A stretch of DNA of 64,000 nt from Geodermatophilaceae bacterium URHA0031 (GTDB taxonomy: Bacteria; Actinomycetota; Actinomycetes; Mycobacteriales; Geodermatophilaceae), in NCBI GenBank assembly GCA_000620205.1, contig JHVP01000012.1, forward strand, positions 62,001 to 126,000. The letters are read 5' to 3'. Numbering within the stretch: position 1 is the first letter of the stretch; each line of letters starts with the position of its first letter. Below the pieces are notes generated by a model. It was not told where the DNA came from, did not search any database, and saw nothing but the letters and a program-made list of their open reading frames with translations. The position numbers and the translations under genes are program-made. Shown here one piece after another: positions 1-9,796 of the stretch.

Positions 1-1338
1 CTGATCCGGCGCCCTCCGGCCCGCCCCGCCGGAGGCCCGCCGCCCGGCACCGGCCGCCGCCGCACGGACCTCGACCCGACCGCCGCACCGGGTCGGCCGC
101 CCGAGACCGGCGAGCGCCGCCGGCCCCTGCCTGTCGCCCAGGCCCGGCCGGCCCCGGCCGGCCCCCCGGCCTCCGGCCCCCCGGCCTCCGGGCCGATGAC
201 CTCGGCCGCCGCACCGGCGGTCGCCGGCGCCGGCCGGCCGGTCCCGCCGTCGTCGCGTCCGGACGGCGCCGTCCCGACCTCGCCCGGCTCCCCGGCCCGC
301 GGGGCCACCGCCTGGGACGCCGCCCGGCCGGACGCCGCTCCCCGCACGACCGGCATGCCGCGCTGGGCGGCCGAGCCCGGCCCGCCCGCGCCACCGCCGT
401 CCGACGTCACCCAGCGCGTCTCCGGGCAGGCCCCGGCCGAGTCGCCGTGGGGCTCCGCCCCCGCCACGCCGGTCTCCGCCCGCGCGGCGCAGACCCCTCC
501 GCCCCCGGCCGCTGCCCGACCGGTCCGCGCGGCCCAGCCGCCCGCCCGGTCCCTCGCCCCGGCGGTCCCCTCGGCCGGCCGCACGGTCCCGGCTGCGCCG
601 GTCCTCCCGGAGCCCGACCTCGTCGAACCGGATGTCGAACCGGCTGCCGAACCGGCCCGCCGGCGTGCCGACGTGCCGGTGGGCGGCCGCGCCGCCGCCC
701 GGCTGGAGCGGCAGGCCGCCGAGGCGGCGCGGAAGAAGTCCGGCCGGCGCAGCGGACCGCCCACCGGCCCCGGGGTCCCCGCGCAGAGCGGTCCCGGCCG
801 CGGCGGCGAGCCGGACGTCGCCCCCCGGCGCTCGTCGAGCCGGGTCGTGCAGGGCCTGGTCGCCACGGTGGTGATCGCCGTCGGCGTGCTGGGCTTCTGG
901 TCGTTCACCTCGCCGGGGACGACGGAGACCGCCGCGCAGACCCCGGCGACCAGCAGTGCGCCCGCTCCGTCCGCGACCGCGCTGCCGACCCCGGAGACCG
1001 TCGCCCCGGCGCCCGAGGTGACCGCCGCTCCGGTCGGACCGGTGTTCGCGCCGATCACCGTGCTCAACAGCACGTCGATCAACGGCCTGGCCGGTCACAT
1101 CGGCGACGCCTTCAGCGCCGCCGGCTGGGACGTCACCGGCACCGGGAAATCGCCGGTCGAGGACGTCGCCACCACCACCGTTTACTACACCGAGGGGGAC
1201 ACGACGCAGGAGCAGGCGGCCAGCCAGCTGGCCGAGCAGTTCCCCGACGTCACCGGTCCGGTGGCCCGCTACTTCGACGTGCCCGGCGTGCCCGCTCCGG
1301 GACTGGTCGTCGTCGCCACCGGGAACTGGCAGCCCTGA
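1..1338 (+). CDS. LytR C-terminal domain membrane protein (5' end beyond window)
   Basis: The reading frame is open from base 1 with very high GC3, so the gene probably starts left of the window. The first visible start codon is ATG at 196, with no ribosome-binding site before it. The N-terminal two thirds is low-complexity Pro/Ala/Arg. One membrane helix follows (about bases 844-906, beginning VVQGLVATVV), then a Thr/Pro/Ala linker. The C-terminal LytR_C domain (about 1051-1320) contains ITVLNSTSINGLA and a VYYTEGD strand. LytR_C domains occur alone or at the end of LytR-CpsA-Psr cell-wall ligases. Here the catalytic LCP domain is absent from the visible part. The topology suggests a Pro-rich cytoplasmic tail and an extracellular LytR_C domain. 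Family assignment is good; function is unknown. Confidence 0.8.
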   Translation: MIRRPPARPAGGPPPGTGRRRTDLDPTAAPGRPPETGERRRPLPVAQARPAPAGPPASGPPASGPMTSAAAPAVAGAGRPVPPSSRPDGAVPTSPGSPARGATAWDAARPDAAPRTTGMPRWAAEPGPPAPPPSDVTQRVSGQAPAESPWGSAPATPVSARAAQTPPPPAAARPVRAAQPPARSLAPAVPSAGRTVPAAPVLPEPDLVEPDVEPAAEPARRRADVPVGGRAAARLERQAAEAARKKSGRRSGPPTGPGVPAQSGPGRGGEPDVAPRRSSSRVVQGLVATVVIAVGVLGFWSFTSPGTTETAAQTPATSSAPAPSATALPTPETVAPAPEVTAAPVGPVFAPITVLNSTSINGLAGHIGDAFSAAGWDVTGTGKSPVEDVATTTVYYTEGDTTQEQAASQLAEQFPDVTGPVARYFDVPGVPAPGLVVVATGNWQP

Positions 1339-1385
1339 TCCGTCGCGGGTGGAACCACCACGGCTCCCCGTGCGTTGCCGCCGTC

Positions 1386-4247
1386 GTGCGCACCGCAGCA
1401 GGGCCGGGAACGGTCGGTCCCCGCCCGGGCGGCCGCGCCGGGCTCGTCGTCCTCCTCACCGTCCTGCTGGCGGTGGCCGGCGTGCTGGTCGGTGGCGCCC
1501 CCTCCGCCTGGGCCGCGGCGGACGTCAGCACCGAGGACGCGCGCATCCCCTCGGGCTCGGGCGCGGACGCCGTCGAGCTGGACACCACGCTGTACCTGCC
1601 CGGGTCGGCCAGCGCCGAGGACCCGGCTCCCGCGGTCCTGCTGGCCCACGGCTTCGGGGGCAGCAAGGCCTCCGTCGCCGCCGACGCCCGCGACCTCGCC
1701 GACCGGGGCTACGTCGTCCTGGCCTGGTCCGCCCGTGGCTTCGGCGCCAGCACCGGCCAGATCGGGCTGGACGACCCCCGGTACGAGGTGGCCGACGTCA
1801 GCACGCTGCTCGACGTCCTCGCCGACCGGGACGACGTGCTCCTCGACGGGCCCGGCGACCCCCGGGTGGGCATCGCCGGCGGCTCCTACGGCGGCGCCCT
1901 GGCGCTGCTCGCGGCCGCCTACGACCAGCGGGTCGACGCCATCGCGCCGCAGATCACCTGGAACTCGCTGACCACCGCGCTCTTCCCCGACCAGGCCGGT
2001 GTCGACGACGCCGCCTCACCGGCGGCCACCCCGCGCACCGGCTCGGCCGGCGTCTTCAAGCGGCTGTGGTCCGGGTTGTTCTTCGGCGCCGGGTCGGTGC
2101 CCACCGGGGACGGCGTGCTCGGTGGGCTGCTCGGCGGCGGGGACGGCGCCAGCGCGCCCGACCCCTCGACCGTCGACCCCGCCGCGGTCACCCAGGCGCT
2201 GACCTGCGGCCGGTTCCGCGCCGACATCTGCGCGGCCTACCAGTCCGCGGCCTCGACCGGCCGGCTCACCCCGGAGGTCGCCGCCGTCCTGGACCGCAGC
2301 AGCCCGGCCGCGGTGCTGGACCGGATCACCGCACCGACCCTGCTGGTGCAGGGCACCCAGGACTCGCTGTTCGGCCTGGGCGAGGCCGACGCGAACGCCC
2401 GCGGCATCGCCGCGAACGGCACCGAGGTCAAGGTCGTCTGGTATGCCGGCGGCCACGACAGCTCCGCCTCCGACGCCGTCACCGCCGACCTCCGCGAGCA
2501 GGTCGCCGGCTGGTTCGACCACCACCTGCGCGGCAGCGGCCCCGACCCGGGCGCCGGGTTCAGCTACCCGGCACCCACCGGGCTGGGCAGCGGGGTCGGC
2601 ACCGTGCAGGGTGGCCAGCAGACCGTCGACGCCGCCGCCTACCCCGGGCTGGCCGACGACGACCCGGTGCGCCGCACCGAGGTGGACCTGCAGGGGTCGC
2701 CCCAGCCGGTGGTCACCCCGCCCGGCGGCAGCCCCGCCGCGCTGTCGACGCTGCCCGGTCTCGGCGGGGTGACCGCCGCGCTGGGCGGCACCACGCTGGA
2801 GATCCCCGGCCAGTTCGCCGCCTTCGACAGCGCCGAGCTGACCGAGGCCGTGGACGTCGTCGGCGCACCGACGGTGACCCTCGAGGTCGCCGCCCCCGCC
2901 GGGACGGCGACGCTGTTTGCCAAGCTCTACGACGTCGGTCCCGACGGCTCGATGACGCTGCCCAGCGGCCTGGTCGCCCCCCTGGCGCTGACCGGGCTCT
3001 CCGCCGACCCGACCGCGCCGACGGCGGTCGCGGTCACCCTGCCCGGGATCGTGCACCGCTTCGAGGTCGGCCACAGGATGCGGCTGCTGGTCTCCTCGAC
3101 CGACCAGGCCTACGCGCTGCCGGCCGAGGCGGCCGTCGACAGCGTCGGCCTGGCCCCGGGCACGTCGCTGGCCGTGCCCGAGGTCCCCGGCCAGACCCAG
3201 GCCAGCGCCGGCTCCGCCCGCTGGTGGGTGCTGCTCGCCGTGCTCGCCGCCCTCGCGCTGCTCGGCCGGCTGGCCGCCCGGCTGCTCGCCGGCCGCCGGA
3301 GCCGCCGGCTCGCGGTGACCTCGCCCGACGGGGAGGACGTGCCGCTGCGCTTCGTGGGGGTCAGCAAGGCCTACAAGGACGGGTTCGTCGCCGTCCGGGA
3401 CCTCTCCTTCGAGGTGCGCCGCGGCCAGGTCCTCGGCCTGCTCGGGCCCAACGGCGCGGGCAAGACCACCTCGCTGCGGATGCTGATGGGGCTCATCCGC
3501 CCGACCGAGGGCCGGATCGAGGTGTTCGGGCACGCGGCCCGGCCCGGTGCCCCGGTGCTCTCCCGGCTGGGGTCCTTCGTGGAGGGCACCGGGCTGCTGC
3601 CGCACCTGTCCGGCCGGGACAACCTCGACCTGTACTGGGCCGCGACCGGCCGCCCGCGCGCGGACGCGCACATGGCGGAGGCGATCGAGGTCGCCGGGCT
3701 GGGCACGGCGATCGACAAGCGGGTGCGCAGCTACAGCCAGGGCATGCGCCAGCGGGTGGCGATCGCCCAGGCGATGCTCGGCCTGCCCGACCTGCTGGTG
3801 CTCGACGAACCGACCAACGGGCTGGACCCGCCGCAGATCCACGCCATGCGCGAGGTGCTCCGCTCCTACGCCGACACCGGCCGCACCGTGATCGTCTCCA
3901 GCCACCTGCTGGCCGAGATCGAGCAGACCTGCAGCCACGTCGTCGTCATGGCCAAGGGGCAGAAGATCGCGCAGGGCACCGTCGAGGAGATCGTCGGGAC
4001 CGGGGGAGCGGTGCTCATCGGGCTCGCCGACGACGCGGACGCCGACCGCGCCGTCGAGGTCCTCGCCGGCCTGCCGGGCACTGGTCCGGTGGAGCGCACC
4101 GACGAGGGCCTGGTCGTCGACCTCGGGCCGGTCGGTCGCGCACAGGCGCTGACGGCGCTGGTCACCGCCGGGGTCGCGGTCGACCAGCTCAGCCCGCGCC
4201 GTCGTCTCGAGGACGCGTTCCTGTCGCTCGTGGGGGAGAGTTCATGA
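1386..4247 (+). CDS. Secreted alpha/beta hydrolase (CocE/PepX type) fused to ABC transporter ATPase
   Basis: One uninterrupted frame of 953 aa joins two normally separate proteins. Residues 1-43 are a signal peptide (cleavage-like AWA-A). Residues 45 to about 380 are an alpha/beta hydrolase with Ser167 in GGSYGG, Asp326 in QGTQDSLF and His357 in AGGHD. About 420-600 resembles the jelly-roll C-terminal domain of X-Pro dipeptidyl-peptidase/CocE. A membrane helix lies at about 613-636. The rest is a complete ABC ATPase: Walker A GPNGAGKTT at 687, signature YSQGM, Walker B LLVLDEP with Glu808, and an H-loop SSHLL. The predicted topology puts the hydrolase outside and the ATPase inside. The stop overlaps the next start (ATGA), so this and the permease should be one transporter. 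GTG 1386 is the only start placed before the signal peptide. The substrate is unknown. Confidence 0.85.
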   Translation: MRTAAGPGTVGPRPGGRAGLVVLLTVLLAVAGVLVGGAPSAWAAADVSTEDARIPSGSGADAVELDTTLYLPGSASAEDPAPAVLLAHGFGGSKASVAADARDLADRGYVVLAWSARGFGASTGQIGLDDPRYEVADVSTLLDVLADRDDVLLDGPGDPRVGIAGGSYGGALALLAAAYDQRVDAIAPQITWNSLTTALFPDQAGVDDAASPAATPRTGSAGVFKRLWSGLFFGAGSVPTGDGVLGGLLGGGDGASAPDPSTVDPAAVTQALTCGRFRADICAAYQSAASTGRLTPEVAAVLDRSSPAAVLDRITAPTLLVQGTQDSLFGLGEADANARGIAANGTEVKVVWYAGGHDSSASDAVTADLREQVAGWFDHHLRGSGPDPGAGFSYPAPTGLGSGVGTVQGGQQTVDAAAYPGLADDDPVRRTEVDLQGSPQPVVTPPGGSPAALSTLPGLGGVTAALGGTTLEIPGQFAAFDSAELTEAVDVVGAPTVTLEVAAPAGTATLFAKLYDVGPDGSMTLPSGLVAPLALTGLSADPTAPTAVAVTLPGIVHRFEVGHRMRLLVSSTDQAYALPAEAAVDSVGLAPGTSLAVPEVPGQTQASAGSARWWVLLAVLAALALLGRLAARLLAGRRSRRLAVTSPDGEDVPLRFVGVSKAYKDGFVAVRDLSFEVRRGQVLGLLGPNGAGKTTSLRMLMGLIRPTEGRIEVFGHAARPGAPVLSRLGSFVEGTGLLPHLSGRDNLDLYWAATGRPRADAHMAEAIEVAGLGTAIDKRVRSYSQGMRQRVAIAQAMLGLPDLLVLDEPTNGLDPPQIHAMREVLRSYADTGRTVIVSSHLLAEIEQTCSHVVVMAKGQKIAQGTVEEIVGTGGAVLIGLADDADADRAVEVLAGLPGTGPVERTDEGLVVDLGPVGRAQALTALVTAGVAVDQLSPRRRLEDAFLSLVGESS

Positions 4248-5128
4248 CCGAGGAGGGGGCCATGTTGGCCAACATGGCCCCGACCGGGGCGGCGGCCGGG
4301 TACCGGCCGGAGCGGACGCTGCGGCTGGGCGTCGAGCTCCGCCGGCAGTTCAAACGGCGCCGGACGATCGGCGTGCTGGTGCTGATGGCCGCCCTGCCGC
4401 TGATCCTGATCGGCGCCCTGGCGCTGGGCGGCGCGGACGAGGCGGAGGCGAACGCCCGGGTCAACCTGGTCGACGTCGCGACGGCGAGCGGGCTGAACCT
4501 GACCCTGTTCGTGCTCTTCGCGACCTCCGGGTTCTTCCTGGTGGTGGTGTTCGCGCTCTTCTTCGGCGACACGGTGGCCAGCGAGGCGTCCTGGGGATCG
4601 CTGCGCTACGCGCTGGCCACACCGGTGCCCCGCGCCCGGCTGCTCCGGCAGAAGTGGCTGGCCGCGCTGGCGATGTCGATCGGCGCGATGGTCCTGCTGG
4701 TCGTGGTCGCGGTCGTCGCCGGGGGGATCGCGTACGGGTTCGGGGACGTGCAGACCCCGGTGGGCATCGGCCTGGACCAGGGGACGGCGCTGGTCCGGCT
4801 GGTCGGCATGGTCGGCTACCTCGCCGTCCACCTGCTCGTCGTCGGCACGCTGGCGTTCTGGCTGTCGACGGTCACCGACGCCCCGCTGGCGGCGGTGGGC
4901 GGAGCGGTGTTCACCACCGTCGTGTTCGCGGTGCTGGAGGCCGTGGAGCAGCTGGGCAGCATCCGGGACTGGTTCCCGACGGCGTTCAACTTCGCCTGGA
5001 CCGACCTGCTGCAGACCCCGGTGGACTCCGGTGACCTGTTCCGAGGCGTCGTCCAGGGGCTGGCCTGGTCGGCGCTGTTCACCGCGCTCGCCTTCCGCCA
5101 CTTCGCCCGCAAGGACGTCACCAGCTGA
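4244..5128 (+). CDS. ABC-2 type transporter permease
   Basis: A 294 aa integral membrane protein with about six helices, starting with IGVLVLMAALPLILIGALAL. It is translationally coupled (ATGA) to the hydrolase-ATPase fusion and is its obvious membrane partner. The layout (long loop after TM1, then FFGDTVASEASWGSLRYAL before the third helix) is that of ABC-2 permeases of the NatB/YhaP kind. The N-terminal codons 7-12 (MLANMA) are written by a perfect 26 bp palindrome also present between genes at 28494, so an ATG at 4262 inside the palindrome is an alternative start. The gene ends inside a strong hairpin shared with the convergent HAD gene. Confidence 0.85.
   Translation: MTEEGAMLANMAPTGAAAGYRPERTLRLGVELRRQFKRRRTIGVLVLMAALPLILIGALALGGADEAEANARVNLVDVATASGLNLTLFVLFATSGFFLVVVFALFFGDTVASEASWGSLRYALATPVPRARLLRQKWLAALAMSIGAMVLLVVVAVVAGGIAYGFGDVQTPVGIGLDQGTALVRLVGMVGYLAVHLLVVGTLAFWLSTVTDAPLAAVGGAVFTTVVFAVLEAVEQLGSIRDWFPTAFNFAWTDLLQTPVDSGDLFRGVVQGLAWSALFTALAFRHFARKDVTS
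4256..4281. repeat. Perfect 26 bp palindrome, family A, copy 1 (inside coding sequence)
   Basis: Left arm GGGGCCATGTTGG is followed directly by its exact reverse complement, with no loop. It lies within codons 5-13 of the permease gene and encodes Met-Leu-Ala-Asn-Met-Ala. The same core is at 28494-28531, there extended to 38 bp. A terminator is unlikely at this position because it would cut the message just after its coupled start. Confidence 0.85.
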
Positions 5129-5171
5129 GTGGAGTGCCAGCGCTCGGGAAACGATGCGCTGGCACTCCACT
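5128..5171. terminator. Bidirectional terminator hairpin between convergent genes
   Basis: A 15 bp perfect stem: AGTGGAGTGCCAGCG (5128-5142) pairs with CGCTGGCACTCCACT (5157-5171) across a 14-base loop. It overlaps the last base of the permease TGA and touches the TAG of the opposite HAD gene, so it can end both transcripts. No T-tract follows, which is usual in high-GC actinobacteria. Confidence 0.8.
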
Positions 5172-5991
5172 AGAGCGAGGCGAGCACCGCCTGGGCCCAG
5201 CCCTCGCCCATCGGGCGGTCGGTCACCGCGGCGTTGGGGACGGCGGCCAGCAGCTCGCCCATGCCGGTCACGGCCGCCCCGTTCGCGGTGACCCAGAGCC
5301 GGCTCACCGCCCCCGCCATCTCCAGGTCGCTCACGCTGTCGCCCACCGCGACGGCGTCGTCCGCGGTCAGCCCGCGGCGGGCGAGGTCCCAGGTGATGGC
5401 CGCGCCCTTGGAGATCCCGCGCGGCATGAGGTGGTAGACGTGCGGCGGCAGCGCGTCGTCGTCCAGGGTCATCCGCGGGGTCGCCGGGACGGCGCCGTTG
5501 TCGTTCATCGTCAGCCATCCCCAGCCGCGCTCGGCCAGCCACCGGTCGACGGCGGCGGCGTCCACCCGGCCGCGGAGCAGCGCGTCCGCCGAGTGCGCGG
5601 TGTGCCAGGGCTCGTGCCACTCCAGCCGCCCGGGGTGCGCGGCGGTCAGCGCCTCGACCACGCCCAGTCCGGCCATCACCGACATCGGCGTGCGGCCGGC
5701 GTACTGCGCCGGCAGCTCCCCGGTCAGCAGGTGCGTCTCCCGGCCGCCGGACCAGCTGACCAGCGACCCCAGCTCGGAGATCGCGCCGTCCGCGGCGAAG
5801 ATCCGCGCGGCCTCGACCAGCTGTGCGTGCGTCCGGCCGCTGACCAGCACCAGGGCGACGCCGGCCCGGTGCAGCTCGAGGAGGGCCTCGGCCGGGGTCG
5901 GGGTGAGGGCGCGACCGGCGGTGTGCCAGAAGGACCCCCGCGGGCCGACCATCGTGCCGTCCAGGTCGGTGTAGACGATGCGGGCAGCCAC
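5170..5991 (-). CDS. HAD-superfamily hydrolase (Cof / mannosyl-3-phosphoglycerate phosphatase-like)
   Basis: A 273 aa protein with all HAD motifs: motif I YTDLDGTMVG at the N-terminus, motif II VLVSGRT, a conserved Lys in GISKGAAI, and motif III VGDSVSDLEMA. The cap between motifs II and III is large, as in type C2 HADs such as mannosyl-3-phosphoglycerate phosphatases and sugar-phosphatases. Start GTG 5991 is chosen because it places motif I 8-9 residues from the N-terminus. It is preceded directly by GGAGGG and by a CAGGAT box, so it may be leaderless. Solitary gene, divergent from the thrC riboswitch and convergent with the ABC permease. The exact substrate cannot be read from sequence. Confidence 0.85.
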   Translation of the reverse strand: MAARIVYTDLDGTMVGPRGSFWHTAGRALTPTPAEALLELHRAGVALVLVSGRTHAQLVEAARIFAADGAISELGSLVSWSGGRETHLLTGELPAQYAGRTPMSVMAGLGVVEALTAAHPGRLEWHEPWHTAHSADALLRGRVDAAAVDRWLAERGWGWLTMNDNGAVPATPRMTLDDDALPPHVYHLMPRGISKGAAITWDLARRGLTADDAVAVGDSVSDLEMAGAVSRLWVTANGAAVTGMGELLAAVPNAAVTDRPMGEGWAQAVLASL

Positions 5992-6034
5992 CCCTCCATC
6001 CTGGCCGGTTCCGGATCCGCCCCACCGCCCCGGG

Positions 6035-6040
6035 TAGGCT
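6035..6040 (+). promoter_or_regulatory. Probable -10 box for the SAM riboswitch-thrC transcript
   Basis: TAGGCT matches the actinobacterial TANNNT -10 consensus. It would start transcription near 6047, a few bases before the first riboswitch base at 6053. No convincing -35 was found. Confidence 0.5.
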
Positions 6041-6052
6041 CGCCGCGTTCCA

Positions 6053-6176
6053 CTCATCCAGAGGGGCAGAGGGACACGGCCCGATGAAGCCCCGGCAACC
6101 GCCGTGCGCAGTCCTGCGCACGGAAGGTGCCACATCCGTCCCGCGCGGCTCGACGGCCCGGCGCGGGGAAGATGAG
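6053..6176 (+). promoter_or_regulatory. SAM-I (S-box) riboswitch upstream of thrC
   Basis: The S-box core is recognisable: CAGAG, GAGGGA, GGCCCGATGAAGCCC, GGCAACC and GGTGCCACATCC. Helix P1 pairs CTCATC (6053-6058) with GATGAG (6171-6176). P3 is CCGTGCGC/GCGCACGG, and a P4 stem CCCGCGC/GCGCGGG is present, which favours SAM-I over SAM-IV. The 3' strand of P1 runs straight into the thrC ribosome-binding site (AGGAGG, 6176-6181), so SAM binding could hide it and switch translation off. A covariance-model search would be decisive on subclass. Confidence 0.88.
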
Positions 6177-6190
6177 GAGGTAGTCGTCGC

Positions 6191-7510
6191 ATGACCATGA
6201 CCGCTCCCAGCAGTACCAAGCTGAGCCCAGCCGCCCAGGCGGATGTCACCGAAGGCGGCCCGGTTCCCCCGAACCCCGCTCGCGGCCTGGTCTGCCGCAA
6301 CTGCGGCGCCACCTTCGGGCTCATCGCGGAGCACGCCTGCGCGGAGTGCTTCGGCCCGCTGGAGGTCGACTACGACCCGGCTCTCATGCGGGCGGTGACC
6401 CGCCAGCAGATCGAGGCCGGGCCGCAGAACATCTGGCGGTACGCCGCCCTGCTCCCGGTCGGCCACGACCCGGCCGACCGGGTGACCCTCGACCCGGGCA
6501 TGACGCCGCTGGTGCGGGCCGACCGGCTGGCCGCCGAGCTCGGCATCACCGGCGGGCTGTGGGTCAAGGACGACTCGGCCAACCCGACCCACTCCTTCAA
6601 GGACCGCGTGGTCAGCCTGGCCGCCACCGCGGCCAAGGGCTTCGGCTACGCGAAGATCGCCTGCGCCTCGACCGGCAACCTGGCCAACTCCGTCGCGGCG
6701 CACGCCGCCCGGATGGGGCTGCCCTCGTTCGTCTTCGTCCCCAGCGACCTGGAGCCGGGCAAGATCGTCCAGTCCGCGGTGTACGGGCAGGCGCTGGTCG
6801 CCGTCGACGGCTCCTACGACGACGTCAACCGGCTGACCAGCGAGCTCGCCGAGACCGACGAGTTCGAGGACACCGCGTTCGTCAACCAGAACGTCCGGCC
6901 CTACTACGCCGAGGGCTCCAAGACGATGGGCTACGAGATCGCCGAGCAGCTCGGCTGGCGCATCCCGGCCCAGGTCGTCATCCCGATGGCCTCGGGGTCA
7001 CTGCTCACCAAGGTCGACAAGGCCTGGCGCGAACTCGTCGCCGCCGGCATCGTCGAGGACACCGGCTGGAAGGTCTTCGGCGCGCAGTCCGCCGGCTGCG
7101 ACCCCATCGCCACCGCCTTCGACAACGGCTGGGACGTCGTCAAGCCGGTCAAGCCGACCGGGATCGCGAAGTCGCTGAACATCGGCAACCCCGCCGACGG
7201 GCCCTACGCGCTGGACGCGATCCGGCGCACGGGCGGGTCGGTCGCCCGGGTCGGGGACGACGAGATCGTGGCCGGCATCCGCGACCTGGCCCGCACGACC
7301 GGTGTCTTCGCCGAGACCGCCGGGGGCGTCACCACCGCGGTGCTGCGGCAGCTGGTGGAGGACGGCCGGCTGGACCCGACCAAGGAGACCGTCGTCCTCA
7401 ACACCGGCGAGGGGCTGAAGACGCTCGACCCGCTGCTGCCCGTGGTGGGCCCCTCGCACCGCGTGCAGCCGTCGCTGAAGTCGCTGCGCGAGGCCGGCCT
7501 CATCGGCTGA
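6191..7510 (+). CDS. thrC: Threonine synthase
   Basis: A 439 aa PLP enzyme that converts O-phosphohomoserine to threonine. The N-terminal zinc-ribbon-like segment has Cys35, Cys38, Cys50 and Cys53, a feature of one threonine synthase class. PLP-binding Lys137 lies in SFKDRVV, the STGNLANS loop binds phosphate, and [12 protein letters not shown] follows. ATG 6191 has AGGAGG nine bases upstream. The gene stands alone, not with hom or thrB, and is controlled by a SAM riboswitch. It sits beside csp and groEL, an arrangement I remember from Streptomyces. Because of the riboswitch and solitary location it might be a second, methionine-linked copy, but the active-site motifs look normal. Confidence 0.93.
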   Translation: MTMTAPSSTKLSPAAQADVTEGGPVPPNPARGLVCRNCGATFGLIAEHACAECFGPLEVDYDPALMRAVTRQQIEAGPQNIWRYAALLPVGHDPADRVTLDPGMTPLVRADRLAAELGITGGLWVKDDSANPTHSFKDRVVSLAATAAKGFGYAKIACASTGNLANSVAAHAARMGLPSFVFVPSDLEPGKIVQSAVYGQALVAVDGSYDDVNRLTSELAETDEFEDTAFVNQNVRPYYAEGSKTMGYEIAEQLGWRIPAQVVIPMASGSLLTKVDKAWRELVAAGIVEDTGWKVFGAQSAGCDPIATAFDNGWDVVKPVKPTGIAKSLNIGNPADGPYALDAIRRTGGSVARVGDDEIVAGIRDLARTTGVFAETAGGVTTAVLRQLVEDGRLDPTKETVVLNTGEGLKTLDPLLPVVGPSHRVQPSLKSLREAGLIG

Positions 7511-7554
7511 GCAAGGGCCTTACCACACCGGGTGAGGAGCGGTGGATCGCACCC

Positions 7555-7583
7555 GTGACCTGGGGTCTTGGTTCCTGTACCGT
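7555..7583 (+). promoter_or_regulatory. Candidate promoter of the cold-shock gene
   Basis: GTGACC (7555-7560), a 17-base spacer, then TACCGT (7578-7583), which matches TANNNT. Transcription would start near 7590 and leave an untranslated leader of about 97 bases. Long leaders are typical of csp messages, where they act in temperature control. No other gene lies in 7511-7686. Confidence 0.5.
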
Positions 7584-7686
7584 TCCGCGCGGTTCGAGTT
7601 CCACGTTCGTGTCCGACGGGCGGAAGAGCGAGACCCGGCCCCTCGATCAGGAGGTGCCGTCCGCACGCACGACCGTGGGAGCACAC

Positions 7687-7887
7687 GTGGCACAGGGCAC
7701 CGTGAAGTGGTTCAACGCCGAGAAGGGCTTCGGCTTCATCGCCGTCGACGGCGGCCAGGACGTCTTCGTCCACTACTCGGCCATCCAGATGGACGGGTAC
7801 AAGAGCCTCGAAGAGGGCCAGCGGGTCAGCTTCGAGGTCGTCCAGGGCGAGAAGGGTCCGCAGGCCGACGCGGTCCAGGCCGTCTGA
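7687..7887 (+). CDS. Cold-shock protein (CSD family)
   Basis: A 66 aa single cold-shock domain. The RNA-binding motifs [15 protein letters not shown] (RNP1) and VFVHYSAI (RNP2) are intact, and length is normal for CspA-type proteins. It binds single-stranded RNA and acts as an RNA chaperone in the cytoplasm. GTG 7687 is the start because it gives the canonical Val/Met-Ala-Gln-Gly N-terminus and has GGGAG 7-11 bases upstream. A strong terminator follows, so it is probably a single-gene transcript. Between thrC and groEL, as in Streptomyces. Confidence 0.95.
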   Translation: MAQGTVKWFNAEKGFGFIAVDGGQDVFVHYSAIQMDGYKSLEEGQRVSFEVVQGEKGPQADAVQAV

Positions 7888-7898
7888 CGTCGTCCCAC

Positions 7899-7936
7899 GA
7901 CGAGGCCCGGTCCCCTTCGGGGGGCCGGGCCTCGTC
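7899..7936 (+). terminator. Terminator after the cold-shock gene
   Basis: Stem GACGAGGCCCGG (7899-7910) pairs with CCGGGCCTCGTC (7925-7936). The inner TCCCC/GGGGG can extend the pairing around a TTC loop. It lies 12 bases after the csp stop. Confidence 0.85.
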
Positions 7937-7986
7937 GCGTCCGGGGGCCGTACGGGCCCGGGAACAAGCCCGCCCGACCCCCCGTT

Positions 7987-8012
7987 CTTGCACTCGCACA
8001 GGTCGAGTGCCA
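7987..8012 (+). promoter_or_regulatory. CIRCE operator 1 (HrcA site) of groEL
   Basis: TTGCACTC-N9-GAGTGCCA, close to the CIRCE consensus TTAGCACTC-N9-GAGTGCTAA. It overlaps the proposed -35 (TTGCAC, 7988-7993) and spacer of the groEL promoter. Confidence 0.88.
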
Positions 8013-8016
8013 GACT
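7988..8016 (+). promoter_or_regulatory. Candidate groEL promoter
   Basis: TTGCAC (7988-7993), a 17-base spacer, then CAGACT (8011-8016). The predicted start, about 8023, falls at the first base of the second CIRCE. HrcA on either site would block polymerase. Confidence 0.55.
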
Positions 8017-8021
8017 TCGGT

Positions 8022-8048
8022 TTGGCACTCGGGGTACCTGAGTGCCAA
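8022..8048 (+). promoter_or_regulatory. CIRCE operator 2 (HrcA site) of groEL
   Basis: TTGGCACTC (8022-8030), nine bases, then GAGTGCCAA (8040-8048): a perfect inverted repeat with the CIRCE spacing. It lies at the expected transcription start. The remaining leader to the groEL ATG is about 120 bases with no gene in it. Confidence 0.93.
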
Positions 8049-8131
8049 CCAGGTCGGAACGGTGAGGCACTGGTCGTGCGCCGCAGGAGGTGCACGCAAC
8101 CGGTGTCGTCCGTCGCGGGCGCCGGACCTGA

Positions 8132-9793
<1,662 letters not shown>

Positions 9794-9796
<3 letters not shown>

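Noticed and set aside
447..1385. Upstream extension of the hydrolase-ATPase fusion over the LytR_C gene
   Set aside because: The frame is open but encodes Arg/Gly-rich shadow sequence of the other gene; the signal peptide begins only after 1386.
5128..5171. GAGTGCCA and TGGCACTC half-sites as a third CIRCE
   Set aside because: The half-sites point the wrong way and are 25 bases apart within a convergent terminator. CIRCE needs TTGGCACTC-N9-GAGTGCCAA.
3866..6703. Very long minus-strand frame across the permease and HAD genes
   Set aside because: High-GC antisense shadow: Arg/Gly/His-rich, no domain, and covers known genes on both strands. Similar long frames elsewhere were left out for the same reason.
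7508..7545. A seventh stop-anchored hairpin after thrC (TGAGCAAGGGCCTT)
   Set aside because: The start resembles copy 6, but no complementary stem follows, so it is not counted.
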